NCBI RefSeq assembly: GCF_003260975.1
Contig: NZ_CP030041.1
Span: 905,001 to 969,000, forward strand
DNA length: 64,000 bases
Direction: 5' to 3'
Origin: Echinicola strongylocentroti
GTDB lineage: Bacteria; Bacteroidota; Bacteroidia; Cytophagales; Cyclobacteriaceae
Positions within the stretch are counted from its first letter, which is position 1. Every line of letters begins with the position of its first letter. The translations under genes were made by a program, and so were the position numbers. Shown here one piece after another: positions 46,338 to 53,765 of this stretch. Below the pieces are notes generated by a model. That model was not told the DNA's origin and made no database searches. It saw nothing but the letters and a program-made list of their open reading frames with translations.

Positions 46338-47209
46338 GTGACCAACAACCGATTCAAAACTTATCTGATAGCAGTCTTTGCACTGCTGGGAGCATTTATT
46401 TTATCACTGAGGGCCCAGGCACAAAGTGAAGAGCTCACCGTTGCTACGTTCAATATTCGCTATGACAACCCTGGTGATGCCCCAACAACTGGGACCACCG
46501 CAAGGAGGTAGTAGTCGACCTGATCAAATTCCATGGCTTCGACATCTTTGGGATCCAGGAAGGACTAAAGCACCAAGTGGAATACTTGGACGAACACCTG
46601 TCCAGCTTTGCCTACGTCGGCGTGGGCAGGGATGACGGGAAGGAAAAGGGAGAATACTCCGCCATCTTCTATAACGAGGAGAAATTTGCGGTGCTTGAAA
46701 GCAATACCTTTTGGCTTTCGACAGACACCACCAAGCCCAACAAAGGTTGGGACGCAGCTCTTCCAAGAATCTGCACCTGGGCCAAAATGGAAGATAAATC
46801 CAGTGGCCAGCAGTTTTATTTCTTCAATACGCACTTTGACCATGTAGGTACAGAAGCGCGCCAAGAAAGTGGCAAGTTGATTCTCAGCAAGATCAAGGAA
46901 GCTGATCAAGCAGGCATCCCTGTCATGCTTACGGGGGATTTTAACGTGGACCAAGAAAACCCCGCTTACCTGCTTTTGGAAAATTCCGAAGAACTCAAGG
47001 ACTGCTATAAAGCCGCAGACCTCCGCTACGCCAACAATGGCACCTTTAACAGCTTCGACAACAGCAAAAGCACAGACAGGCGCATCGACCATGTCTTCGT
47101 GAGTGAATTCCTCGATATCAAAAAGTATGGTATCCTTACCGATACCTACCACAATCTTTATCCCTCCGACCATTTCCCAGTGATGGCGGTGATCAAATGG
47201 GATTATTAG
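46338..47209 (+). pseudogene. endonuclease/exonuclease/phosphatase-family secreted enzyme, frameshifted
   Basis: From GTG at 46338 a signal peptide is followed by ELTVATFNIRYDNPGDA. At 46480-46483 there are four Cs where five would keep the frame (DAPNNWDHRKEVVVDL), so the first frame ends at an early stop; the rest is open to 47209 (NTHFDHVG, MLTGDFNVDQ, DRRIDHVF, PSDHFPVMAV). The active-site His and Asp motifs are kept. A related Bacteroides mannan-locus phosphatase is in the same superfamily. It is a frameshift pseudogene or a homopolymer error. Confidence 0.8.
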
Positions 47210-47230
47210 GGTGTATTTAGTATTTAGAAA

Positions 47231-47258
47231 TAGGTCCAAGTCTTTCGACTTGGACCTA
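47231..47258. terminator. bidirectional-looking hairpin
   Basis: Perfect 12-bp stem TAGGTCCAAGTC, loop TTTC, complement, lying between the convergent EEP and lipocalin-like genes. Its GGTCCAAGTC core is repeated as a hairpin at 47806, 48682, 49486 and 51308. Confidence 0.7.
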
Positions 47259-47289
47259 AATTTCATAAGTCTACTCCTGTAATTCCATT

Positions 47290-47661
47290 TCACTCTACCC
47301 TTTCGTATTCAAGAGCACCTTGCTTTTTATTGGAAATGATCCGCTTTTTATCATCCATATATTCAATTACAAAATTCACCTTCATCATCATCACTTTCAC
47401 GGTTAGTTTTTTGTTGTTGTCGGAGAGCTTCCAGCTTCCCTTGGTCTCTTTACTACCGATTATACTAACAAAATCATTTCCCTCTTTAAATACCTGATAG
47501 ACTTCATCCGTCTTAAACTTCGAATGGATGTTCTGCTCTTTTCCCTTTTTGGTCCATTTGACAAGCTTCCATTTGCCGATTAGCTGATCAGCACTTTGGG
47601 CTTGGACTTGAAGGCTACCTACAAAAAAAAGCAGCATAATAGTGGCTAGTACTTTAGTCAT
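47290..47661 (-). CDS. lipocalin-like secreted small protein
   Basis: 123 residues from the Met at 47661 (an in-frame upstream Met has a poorer signal). Signal peptide ending VQAQS (about residue 22). It then shows the lipocalin-like start LIGKWKLVKWTKKG with later GSWKLSDNNKKLTVKV, matching a short beta-barrel 'lipocalin-like' domain of Bacteroidota. Ligand unknown. Confidence 0.7.
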   Translation of the reverse strand: MTKVLATIMLLFFVGSLQVQAQSADQLIGKWKLVKWTKKGKEQNIHSKFKTDEVYQVFKEGNDFVSIIGSKETKGSWKLSDNNKKLTVKVMMMKVNFVIEYMDDKKRIISNKKQGALEYERVE

Positions 47662-47805
47662 GGTTCTGGTGTTATGGTTGACAAACAATATGTTACACTT
47701 TCAAATTAACCCTTTATATTAAAAAACACCAAAACAACCCCATTTTTAAAGTAAAAAATACTGATTCCCCTTCTTAAACAACTTGTCAAAATAATCATCC
47801 AATCT

Positions 47806-47960
47806 GGTCCAAGTCTGGAGACTTGGACCTAAACTGAAAAAAGTCTCCAGACTTTTACTCCCAGTCTAAAAACTGACCAAAGTTTACACCCAAATCACCA
47901 TTTCGTTGAAGACCCGGACGATGGCAACAAAGCAAAATCCACCTGCCACTACCCATTACT
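47806..47960. repeat. triple-hairpin repeat block, copy 1
   Basis: Contains GGTCCAAGTCTGGAGACTTGGACC (stem at 47806-47815 / 47820-47829), then AGTCTccAGACT-type and a long CAAATCACC...GAAGACCCGGACG arm remnant, and the AAATCCACCTGCC tail. It sits downstream of the gene at 47990 in a 301-bp gap (47689-47989) and lacks the TGCGTA motif seen after its sister copies. The most degraded copy. Confidence 0.6.
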
Positions 47961-47989
47961 GCCATTTGAGTATTTTATAACTACATAGA

Positions 47990-48568
47990 CTAAAACCTGT
48001 AACCGACTTTAAACGAAAATGTAAAAAAGATCACAACGGCATCATCATTATAGGTAACCTCTTCGTCCAAAGCATAATAATAGCTTAAGCCAGTGATCGC
48101 CTCGTAGTTAAAGTGATTGCCAATATTTCTTCGTATGCCCCACATGGTACGAAAGGAAATATCACTGATCAAATCAGAGGACTTGGGATCACCAATGACA
48201 AACCAATCTGGATGATGTGTGATTTTTAGGGACACAAAATTACCACTGTTCCCATCGATCCTTTTGGATTTATCTAGCCTCTTGCTCAAATTATAATACC
48301 ACCTAGGCTCCACAGTAAGTGCTGGAACGAGCAAAAAAGCTGCATTATCGTAATAATAATGATTCCAAATGTTACCGTCCAAACCTAACTCAGTCCTTAG
48401 CACAATCGTATTGGACAGCTTGGATTCATTATGTGCCCACACCCCCAATAGCCCTGCTTGCACACCATACATCGATTTCTCCACACTGGCCTTCTGTGTC
48501 TGGGCTTGGAGCAATGCCGTAAACGGCAACAATAGTAGTAGAATAAGTAGTAGTCGCTTTGTTTTCAT
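47990..48568 (-). CDS. secreted hypothetical barrel-like protein, paralog of 48800
   Basis: 192 residues from the Met at 48568 (an in-frame Met 30 codons upstream lacks signal-like sequence and overlaps the motif region). Signal peptide ending LLQAQT. The protein shares SVE(K/R)S(M/I)YGVQAGL, W..NESKLSNTI, RTE(L/V)GL.G.IW and GIRRN(I/V)G with 48800, so the two arose by duplication. Predicted small outer-membrane barrel, end in aromatic F (GYRF). Function unknown. Confidence 0.7.
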   Translation of the reverse strand: MKTKRLLLILLLLLPFTALLQAQTQKASVEKSMYGVQAGLLGVWAHNESKLSNTIVLRTELGLDGNIWNHYYYDNAAFLLVPALTVEPRWYYNLSKRLDKSKRIDGNSGNFVSLKITHHPDWFVIGDPKSSDLISDISFRTMWGIRRNIGNHFNYEAITGLSYYYALDEEVTYNDDAVVIFFTFSFKVGYRF

Positions 48569-48626
48569 CTTTTTATAAAATTGTTGTAGTCTCCAACATA
48601 AGGTCTTTATACTACAAAATGGTAAA

Positions 48627-48650
48627 CCCCGCCTACTCATCCCTACGCAA
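48627..48650 (-). promoter_or_regulatory. tandem TGCGTA-like upstream motif (c)
   Basis: Minus strand TTGCGTAGGGATGAGTAGGCGGGG, 58 bp before the ATG at 48568. The first half-site is intact and the second is TGAGTA, 10 bp later. Followed by TTTACCATTTTGTAGTATAAA, identical in copy (d), which could include the promoter core. Confidence 0.55.
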
Positions 48651-48681
48651 TATGACAAAAATCACCCTTTCAATACTAGCT

Positions 48682-48798
48682 GGTTCAAGTCTTCAGACTT
48701 GAACCTAAACTAAAAAAAGTCTCCAGACTTTTACTCTCTATCTAAAGACCGACCAAAGTATGCCTCCAAGTCACCACTTCGTTAAAGACTTGGACGAT
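48682..48798. repeat. triple-hairpin repeat block, copy 2
   Basis: GGTTCAAGTCTTCAGACTTGAACC at 48682-48705, then AGTCTCCAGACT and a long arm ending GTTAAAGACTTGGACG. It lies between the 48800 and 47990 genes, upstream of motif (c) on the minus strand. Compensatory changes (C/T, G/A) preserve the stems, a sign of structural conservation or of inverted-repeat DNA copy exchange. Confidence 0.6.
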
Positions 48799-48799
48799 T

Positions 48800-49372
48800 T
48801 TATTTAATATGATATCCAAATCTAAGGGAAATAAACCCAATGGTATCTCCTGAATTTTCGGTATATCCAGCACTTTTATAAAGCAAGTATTGGTAACCAA
48901 TTCCAATTCCGGCCTCAAAATTAAACTGGCTTCCCACATTACGGCGAATCCCCCACATCGGTACCAATCCTATATCAGGGATTACGGTCACCCCTGATCC
49001 AGCACCTACGGTAAACCAATCAGGATGATGAAATGCCTTTAGGGTTACAAAATTTGCACTGTTCATTGCTGTTCGCTTGAGCCGTCTCGTTCTTTTTCGG
49101 ATATTATAATACCATCGTGGCTCTAGGGAAAGTTCTGGAAATAGGATGATACCTGATGTATTATACAAGTCATTTTGCCATATTCCTCCGTTAAGACCTA
49201 CCTCGGTCCTTAGCGCAATGGTATTGGACAGCCTGCTTTCATTATATCCCCAAAAGCCCACCAAACCTGCCTGCACCCCATAAATTGATCTTTCCACACT
49301 TGCTGTCTGGGCTTGCACCACCTTGGTAAGTGGTAATAAAAATAGAACAAGTAGTAGTCGCTTTGTTATCAT
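48800..49372 (-). CDS. secreted hypothetical barrel-like protein, paralog of 47990
   Basis: 190 residues. Signal peptide ending VVQAQT. Beta-rich body with SIYGVQAGLVGFWGYNESRLSNTI, LSLEPRWYYNIRKR, and a terminal FGYHIK. Paralog of 47990-48568. Both genes have their own motif and hairpin block upstream, so the whole unit (block, motif, gene) was duplicated. Likely outer-membrane. Confidence 0.7.
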   Translation of the reverse strand: MITKRLLLVLFLLPLTKVVQAQTASVERSIYGVQAGLVGFWGYNESRLSNTIALRTEVGLNGGIWQNDLYNTSGIILFPELSLEPRWYYNIRKRTRRLKRTAMNSANFVTLKAFHHPDWFTVGAGSGVTVIPDIGLVPMWGIRRNVGSQFNFEAGIGIGYQYLLYKSAGYTENSGDTIGFISLRFGYHIK

Positions 49373-49430
49373 CTTTTTTAAAATTGATTATGACCTTCAA
49401 CATAAGGTGTTTATACTACAAAATGGTAAA

Positions 49431-49454
49431 CCCCACCTACTCATCCCTACGCAA
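49431..49454 (-). promoter_or_regulatory. tandem TGCGTA-like upstream motif (d)
   Basis: Minus strand TTGCGTAGGGATGAGTAGGTGGGG, 58 bp before the ATG at 49372, essentially identical to motif (c). Confidence 0.55.
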
Positions 49455-49485
49455 CATGACGAAAATCATTCTTTCAATACTAGCT

Positions 49486-49657
49486 GGTTCAAGTCTGAAG
49501 ACTTGAACCTAAACTAAAAAATGTCTCCAGACTTTTACCCAGTCTAAAGACTGGCCAAAGTATGCGTCCAAGTCACCACTTCGTTAAAGACTTGGACGAT
49601 GGCAATAAAGCAAAAATCCACCTGCCACTTTCTAATAAAAAAGCGACAAGTGGATTT
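49486..49657. repeat. triple-hairpin block copy 3 with dinB-type terminator copy
   Basis: GGTTCAAGTCTGAAGACTTGAACC (49486-49509), AGTCTCCAGACT, then CGTCCAAGTC...GACTTGGACG, and an AAATCCACCTGCCACTT / AAGCGACAAGTGGATTT hairpin (49614-49630 / 49641-49657; the few mismatches are G-U pairs). The stretch to 49730 repeats that at 51253-51553, including the last codons of dinB. Confidence 0.7.
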
Positions 49658-49730
49658 CTTCCTCCATAATCAATACTGACTACTCCATACCCAAACTATC
49701 TTTCCCAGAAAAATAGCGGCTCGATGCCAA
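49658..49730 (-). pseudogene. duplicated 3' end of the dinB gene
   Basis: ATTTCTTCCTCCATAATCAA through CTTTCCCAGAAAAATAGCGGC is nearly the same as 51481-51550, which includes the dinB 3' end (codons for LGIEPPFFWER). The copy stops at the 3' edge of the lipoprotein gene at 49733. It marks the junction of a segmental duplication of about 300 bp. Confidence 0.7.
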
Positions 49731-49732
49731 GT

Positions 49733-50110
49733 TTACTGCTGCCTGACTCCAATAGAATCCTCGGAAACAGTCACCCAAAAAAGACCACTCCCTGATATAT
49801 ACCCATTGGTAAAATACCCCATATTGCTCTTGACGGAAGTATTTCCCTCCAAAACAATTTCAAAATCCCCCTCTCCTCTTAGGTCAGGTCTTTGCCAAAC
49901 ATGGTAGACACTGTCCTCAGCCATAATTGAAATCATGACCGAGTCTTTTTTATCATATCCCACAAACACTTTTAGGTTCTGATCCGTCTGACTTAGGTTA
50001 CGGATTCCGAGTTTCAAATCTTTCGCACCACTTCCTGAATCAACCAAGGAGCAAGCTGAGCACAGCAATATAATTGCCGTGAAATAGATTAACAAGGTTC
50101 TATTATCCAT
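49733..50110 (-). CDS. small lipoprotein, partner of the DAFRH-type secreted protein
   Basis: 125 residues from Met at 50110, 7 bp past the stop of the preceding frame at 50118 (an upstream in-frame Met at 50140 would overlap that frame and weaken the signal). Lipobox CSAC (Cys about 20). Body LKLGIRNLSQTDQNLKVFVGYDKKDSVMISIMAEDSVYHVWQR resembles the partner lipoproteins at 8384-10122 in layout (I-x-N-x-S/T-x-x-D/Q-x-x-V, G-Y/F and a second beta-pair). Putative immunity or inhibitor role is inference. Confidence 0.65.
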   Translation of the reverse strand: MDNRTLLIYFTAIILLCSACSLVDSGSGAKDLKLGIRNLSQTDQNLKVFVGYDKKDSVMISIMAEDSVYHVWQRPDLRGEGDFEIVLEGNTSVKSNMGYFTNGYISGSGLFWVTVSEDSIGVRQQ

Positions 50111-50117
50111 TTTAACA

Positions 50118-51182
50118 TTATAAATCTTTAAAATATACAAGTTTATTATGGCTTATAGCTTTTACAACATTTACGTCTTTGGTGACTTTTAGGGCTATAT
50201 CAGCTTTTGCTTCTAATGCATATTTAATTACATTATCATCTGGACATTCCAGCCACTTTTTGGTAAACCAAAGTTTCCTCTTTTTCTTTTTGATTTCAGC
50301 CACACTTCGAAAATACTCCCTACCAAAAAAATTATTATGAAGATCCATCTCTTGATCATAATCGGGATACCATCTTTTTCATTGCACAATTCATGGATAG
50401 AAGTAAACTCTTGAGCTAATGTAAGGCCTTTTAATATATCCTTTTTACTATCGGCATAGTATTTGGCTATCAGCGCGTTCCAAGCTGCATGTCGAAAAGC
50501 ATCGCTTTTTGTTTGACCAAAGTTTCCTCCATAAATATCATATTCAAATTTCTCACTTTGTTCCTTGGCCTTCATTACAGCAGTAGCTGCAGTCGGCCTT
50601 GAATACAGGAACCAAAATTCCTCACCACATGCTGCTCCCCCATAATAATTTACTCTTGAAACCAAAGAAGATTCAGTACCTGCCGAAATAGATAAAATTT
50701 CCAAAAATATGTCATACTGCAAGTTTTTTTCATAATATTCCTCGATAAGCTCGATGTTTTCTGCTAGCTGCTCATCGGTTAGTTCTGGGAAATCTTCCCT
50801 GATCCGTTCGATATCCTTATCATTCATATTGTAAAGGTCTGGATAATTTTCGAGAGCCTTTTGTTCAGCTATAACAAGCTCTTCCAGTGATGGGTAACTC
50901 ACTGTTTCAAGGGTGGCATTTACCCGACCTACAGTCGAAGAAACTTTGCTCAAATATAGCTTTTGATAATCCTCAAGCGTATAATTCAACGCTTCAATAG
51001 CTCTGCCCTTATGATTAACCTTAAGCCCTTTATAATCCACCAATACCTCAAGCTCACCAGAAGAGACTTTTGGTTCTTCCTGCCCTACATCCTGGCAGCT
51101 ATTAAAGATAAAGGAGATCAATACTAGCATCCAAGCAACATGCCTAAATCTCCGTGTGTGTGTAGATTCGTGGAATTTTCAT
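50118..51182 (-). pseudogene. secreted lipoprotein with DAFRH domain, two frame breaks
   Basis: ATG at 51182 starts MKIPRIYTHT; an (AC)5 run at 51154-51163 then breaks the frame. One more AC unit joins it to RRFRHVAWMLVLISFIFNSC, a good lipoprotein signal. The body continues from 51130 with KSDAFRHAAWNALIAKYYADS and SIHELCNEKDGIP. At 50364-50366 a CCC run needs one extra base to reach DYDQEMDLHNNFFGREYF and the end at 50118. The DAFRH..W and MDLHNN motifs look like the DUF6973-type enzyme domain. Motif (e) sits 70 bp upstream of 51182, which supports that start. Confidence 0.65.
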
Positions 51183-51252
51183 ATTATAAAACTTATTTGT
51201 TGAAAATAATTATTAACCAAACTTAATTATTACAATAAAAAAAATTGTAAAA

Positions 51253-51275
51253 CCCACCTACGCAAATCTACGCAA
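51253..51275 (-). promoter_or_regulatory. tandem TGCGTA upstream motif (e)
   Basis: Minus strand TTGCGTAGATTTGCGTAGGTGGG: two TGCGTA half-sites 10 bp apart, 70 bp before the ATG at 51182. It also contains TAGATTTG, a fit to TAnnTTTG. Confidence 0.55.
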
Positions 51276-51307
51276 CATGACGAAAATCATTCTTTTAACA
51301 CTAAACT

Positions 51308-51480
51308 GGTCCAAGTCTTCAGACTTGGACCTAAACTGAAAAAAAGTCTCCAGACTTTTACCCAGTCTAAAGACTGGCCAAAGTATGCGTCCAAGTCACC
51401 ACTTCGTTAAAGACTTGGACAATGGTAATAAAGCAAAAATCCACCTGCCACTTTCCAATAAAAAAGCGACAAGTGGATTT
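51308..51480. repeat. triple-hairpin block copy 4 and dinB terminator
   Basis: GGTCCAAGTCTTCAGACTTGGACC (51308-51331), AGTCTCCAGACT (51347-51358), then CGTCCAAGTC...GACTTGGAC, and the AAATCCACCTGCCACTT / AAGCGACAAGTGGATTT hairpin (51437-51453 / 51464-51480) that follows the dinB stop on its strand and probably ends dinB transcription. Confidence 0.7.
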
Positions 51481-51518
51481 CTTCCTCCATAATCAATACT
51501 GACTACTCCATACCCAAA

Positions 51519-52022
51519 CTATCTTTCCCAGAAAAATGGCGGCTCGATACCCAAGCTTCTAAGGTACACATACCCTTGTCCGCGGTGATGGATCTCATTG
51601 TCCACAAAATACAGCAAGGTGGCATAATTGCTGTTTTCATATTGGCCAAAGGCTACCTCTACCTTCTGGAAGCGCTCAGAGGTGATGCTAGGCCATGTTT
51701 CGTCGATTACCTGCGTCGCCTTGTCCCAAAGCTCCAAAAGGCCTTCTTTGGTCGTAGGCATGGATTTGGTGTGGTCAAACTCCTCTACTTTTTCCCATTC
51801 CCCGGAGGCCAGTCCCTTCACCCCGGGCACAGCGATATCGATCATCTCCATGGCCAAATGGGCAAATGGACGCATCCCTCCGACAGAATAATCAAACAAT
51901 TTGTCCTCAGGAAATAATTCAATAGTCCTTCTGGTCAAATTTCTGTGTCCTTGCCAATGCGCTAACATCGCTTCGGTCGAGATAAATAATGCTTGGCTGG
52001 TTGCTACTGATTCGGTTTTCAT
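51519..52022 (-). CDS. DinB-family metal-binding protein
   Basis: 167 residues from Met at 52022; an upstream in-frame Met at 52058 adds 12 less typical residues. Four-helix DinB/YfiT-like fold with ligands in the expected places: an early His (GGMRPFAHLAMEMID), a helix with TLLYFVDNEIHHRGQGYVYLRSLG. Probably thiol- or metal-dependent, specific reaction unknown. Ends in LGIEPPFFWER. Its 3' end is partly duplicated at 49658. Confidence 0.82.
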   Translation of the reverse strand: MKTESVATSQALFISTEAMLAHWQGHRNLTRRTIELFPEDKLFDYSVGGMRPFAHLAMEMIDIAVPGVKGLASGEWEKVEEFDHTKSMPTTKEGLLELWDKATQVIDETWPSITSERFQKVEVAFGQYENSNYATLLYFVDNEIHHRGQGYVYLRSLGIEPPFFWER

Positions 52023-52932
52023 AATGGTGTTCTTTTTAAAAGGTTTAAGATCAATCATATTGTATTACAAAGAAAACACCGACCAGTGACAGCCCTATGT
52101 CAGTAGGGTTTGGAAAATTTGAAAAATTTTAAAATTGGAAAATCAAGAGATTGTGAGGGATTACAAACCTCCAGTATTTTGACTTCAGGTCTGTACTTCC
52201 TTATTAGTAATGTCCAGATCAATTATTCGTTTTCATTTTTACATATTATTATAATTATTGAGTCAGAGACTCAACGCTTGTCAGTGCTGGGGCAGAGACC
52301 CAGCACAACCCAACTATCTAATGTCCTGTATCTTCAAACACCGCAGAAGTCATTCATGGGTACCTCATGCCCAACAAAGGAATTTTCTATTCTGCCTTGA
52401 GGTATTTGACGTTAAGAAATCAAAGAAGTGGACTGGAAAAGAGGCAGGCTCCCCTGACGTGAATCAGCACAAAAAGTAGGTTTGCTGCTCAAATGGTTTA
52501 CCTGGCTTCCTTTAGGTCTACCTAGCTTTTAGACAGGAGGAGTTTGCCTGCGCGAGTGCTGGCTTTGATTTTAACCCGGATTATGCGTTAGGAATCGTAG
52601 TGAGAGCTGAAATTGCAAGAAAATCAGTTAGTTTGGAGGCATTAGCGTAGCACCGCTACGGTTATGCCGAAAACTAAAGTGAAACGACTGATTTTGAAGC
52701 AGTTTAAGGTCGCAACAGATAGGCTAATGCATATTCCGGGTTTAATCAAATAGCTCACCGCAGCGGGTTTTTTTGGTTACTTTTTTGACCTGAAGCAAAA
52801 AAGTAACAAGGTGACAAAGTGATAGTCACGCTATAATTTGGCAAACAAAAGAAAAGTTACCCACAGTAAATCATATAAAACTGTTTTTTCTTATTTTTAT
52901 TCCTAATCAGAAAATCACGACAACTGTTATCA
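52023..52932. other. 900-bp gene-free region with repeats
   Basis: Holds the double-hairpin element TTGAGTCAGAGACTCAA (52258-52274) with GTGCTGGG/CCCAGCAC (52284-52306); a block near 52515-52552 (GGTCTACCTAGCTTTTAGAC) that recurs at 54984-55020; the 176-bp element (52570-52745); and a GTTACTTTTTTG / CAAAAAAGTAAC hairpin (52776-52787 / 52796-52807). No coding frame with a good start. Confidence 0.6.
52570..52745 (+). repeat. 176-bp inverted-repeat-ended element, copy 2
   Basis: AACCCGGATTATGCGTTAG at the left end and CTAATGCATATTCCGGGTT at the right. It differs from copy 3 (61161-61336) at a single base in the core that I could find (CGACTG versus CGGCTG) and by a few bases from copy 1, which lies in the other orientation. 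Contains CGTAGCACCGCTACG hairpin. Confidence 0.88.
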
Positions 52933-53625
52933 ATGAAGCTTAAATCTCATTACGAATCACTTTTTCAATCCGCTCGTCAACAATTAATCCATGACCAATA
53001 CGAGGTAGATAAAAAAATCGACAACCCTTCCGATTCTAGGCGTGGCATCACCCTACTGGCCCGACCTGACCATCACTGCAAAACTAAGATCACTGCTTTC
53101 TTGGACGAACTTCAGCTACTTGATCCCTCACAATATTACTATCCCCAATCCGACCTGCATATCACGATCATGTCCATTATTTCCTGTTATGCGGAGTTTC
53201 AGCTTGAGCAAATAAACCCAAAAGAATACATCAGCATTATCCTCGACAGCCTCCGTCATATCCCCCCTATCAAGGTCCACTTTGCAGGTGTCACGCTAAG
53301 TCCTGCGGGAGTATTGGTACAGGGATATCCAGATGGGGAAGCCCTTCAAGAGCTGCGGGATCGATTACGCGAACACTTCAAGTCCTCCACCCTTCAGCAA
53401 AGCCTGGACAAGCGTTATACCATCCAAACAGCCCATAGCACCATCATGCGCTATAGACATCCGTTAAAAAACAAAGATAAATTCCTCCAAACGATCGAAT
53501 CCAATAGGCATACTGACTTTGGTACTTTTACCGTAAGCGAACTGGAATTGGTAGTTAATGACTGGTACCAACGCAAAAAAAACGTACTGGTACTCCATCA
53601 ACTACCGATCCCCTCACAGCACTGA
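52933..53625 (+). CDS. 2H phosphoesterase-like protein
   Basis: 230 residues. Two H-x-T/S-x motifs typical of the 2H superfamily: DLHITIMS (H76) and QTAHSTIMRY (about 168). No signal peptide, so cytoplasmic. 2H enzymes hydrolyse or form 2',3'- and 2',5'-phosphodiester links in RNA or cyclic nucleotides. The neighbouring EEP gene is 140 bp downstream on the same strand. Specific role unknown. Confidence 0.8.
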   Translation: MKLKSHYESLFQSARQQLIHDQYEVDKKIDNPSDSRRGITLLARPDHHCKTKITAFLDELQLLDPSQYYYPQSDLHITIMSIISCYAEFQLEQINPKEYISIILDSLRHIPPIKVHFAGVTLSPAGVLVQGYPDGEALQELRDRLREHFKSSTLQQSLDKRYTIQTAHSTIMRYRHPLKNKDKFLQTIESNRHTDFGTFTVSELELVVNDWYQRKKNVLVLHQLPIPSQH

Positions 53626-53765
53626 GCAACAACGACTTATCAAAAAATACCCCATTTACGGTATTTTATTCCAAGGTAGAATATGGTAACTTGCCGACAT
53701 CATTAAGTGAATAAAAAGAAACTACTACTCCTTTTTTGATTTGTTTTCATCAAACTCACTTAGCT

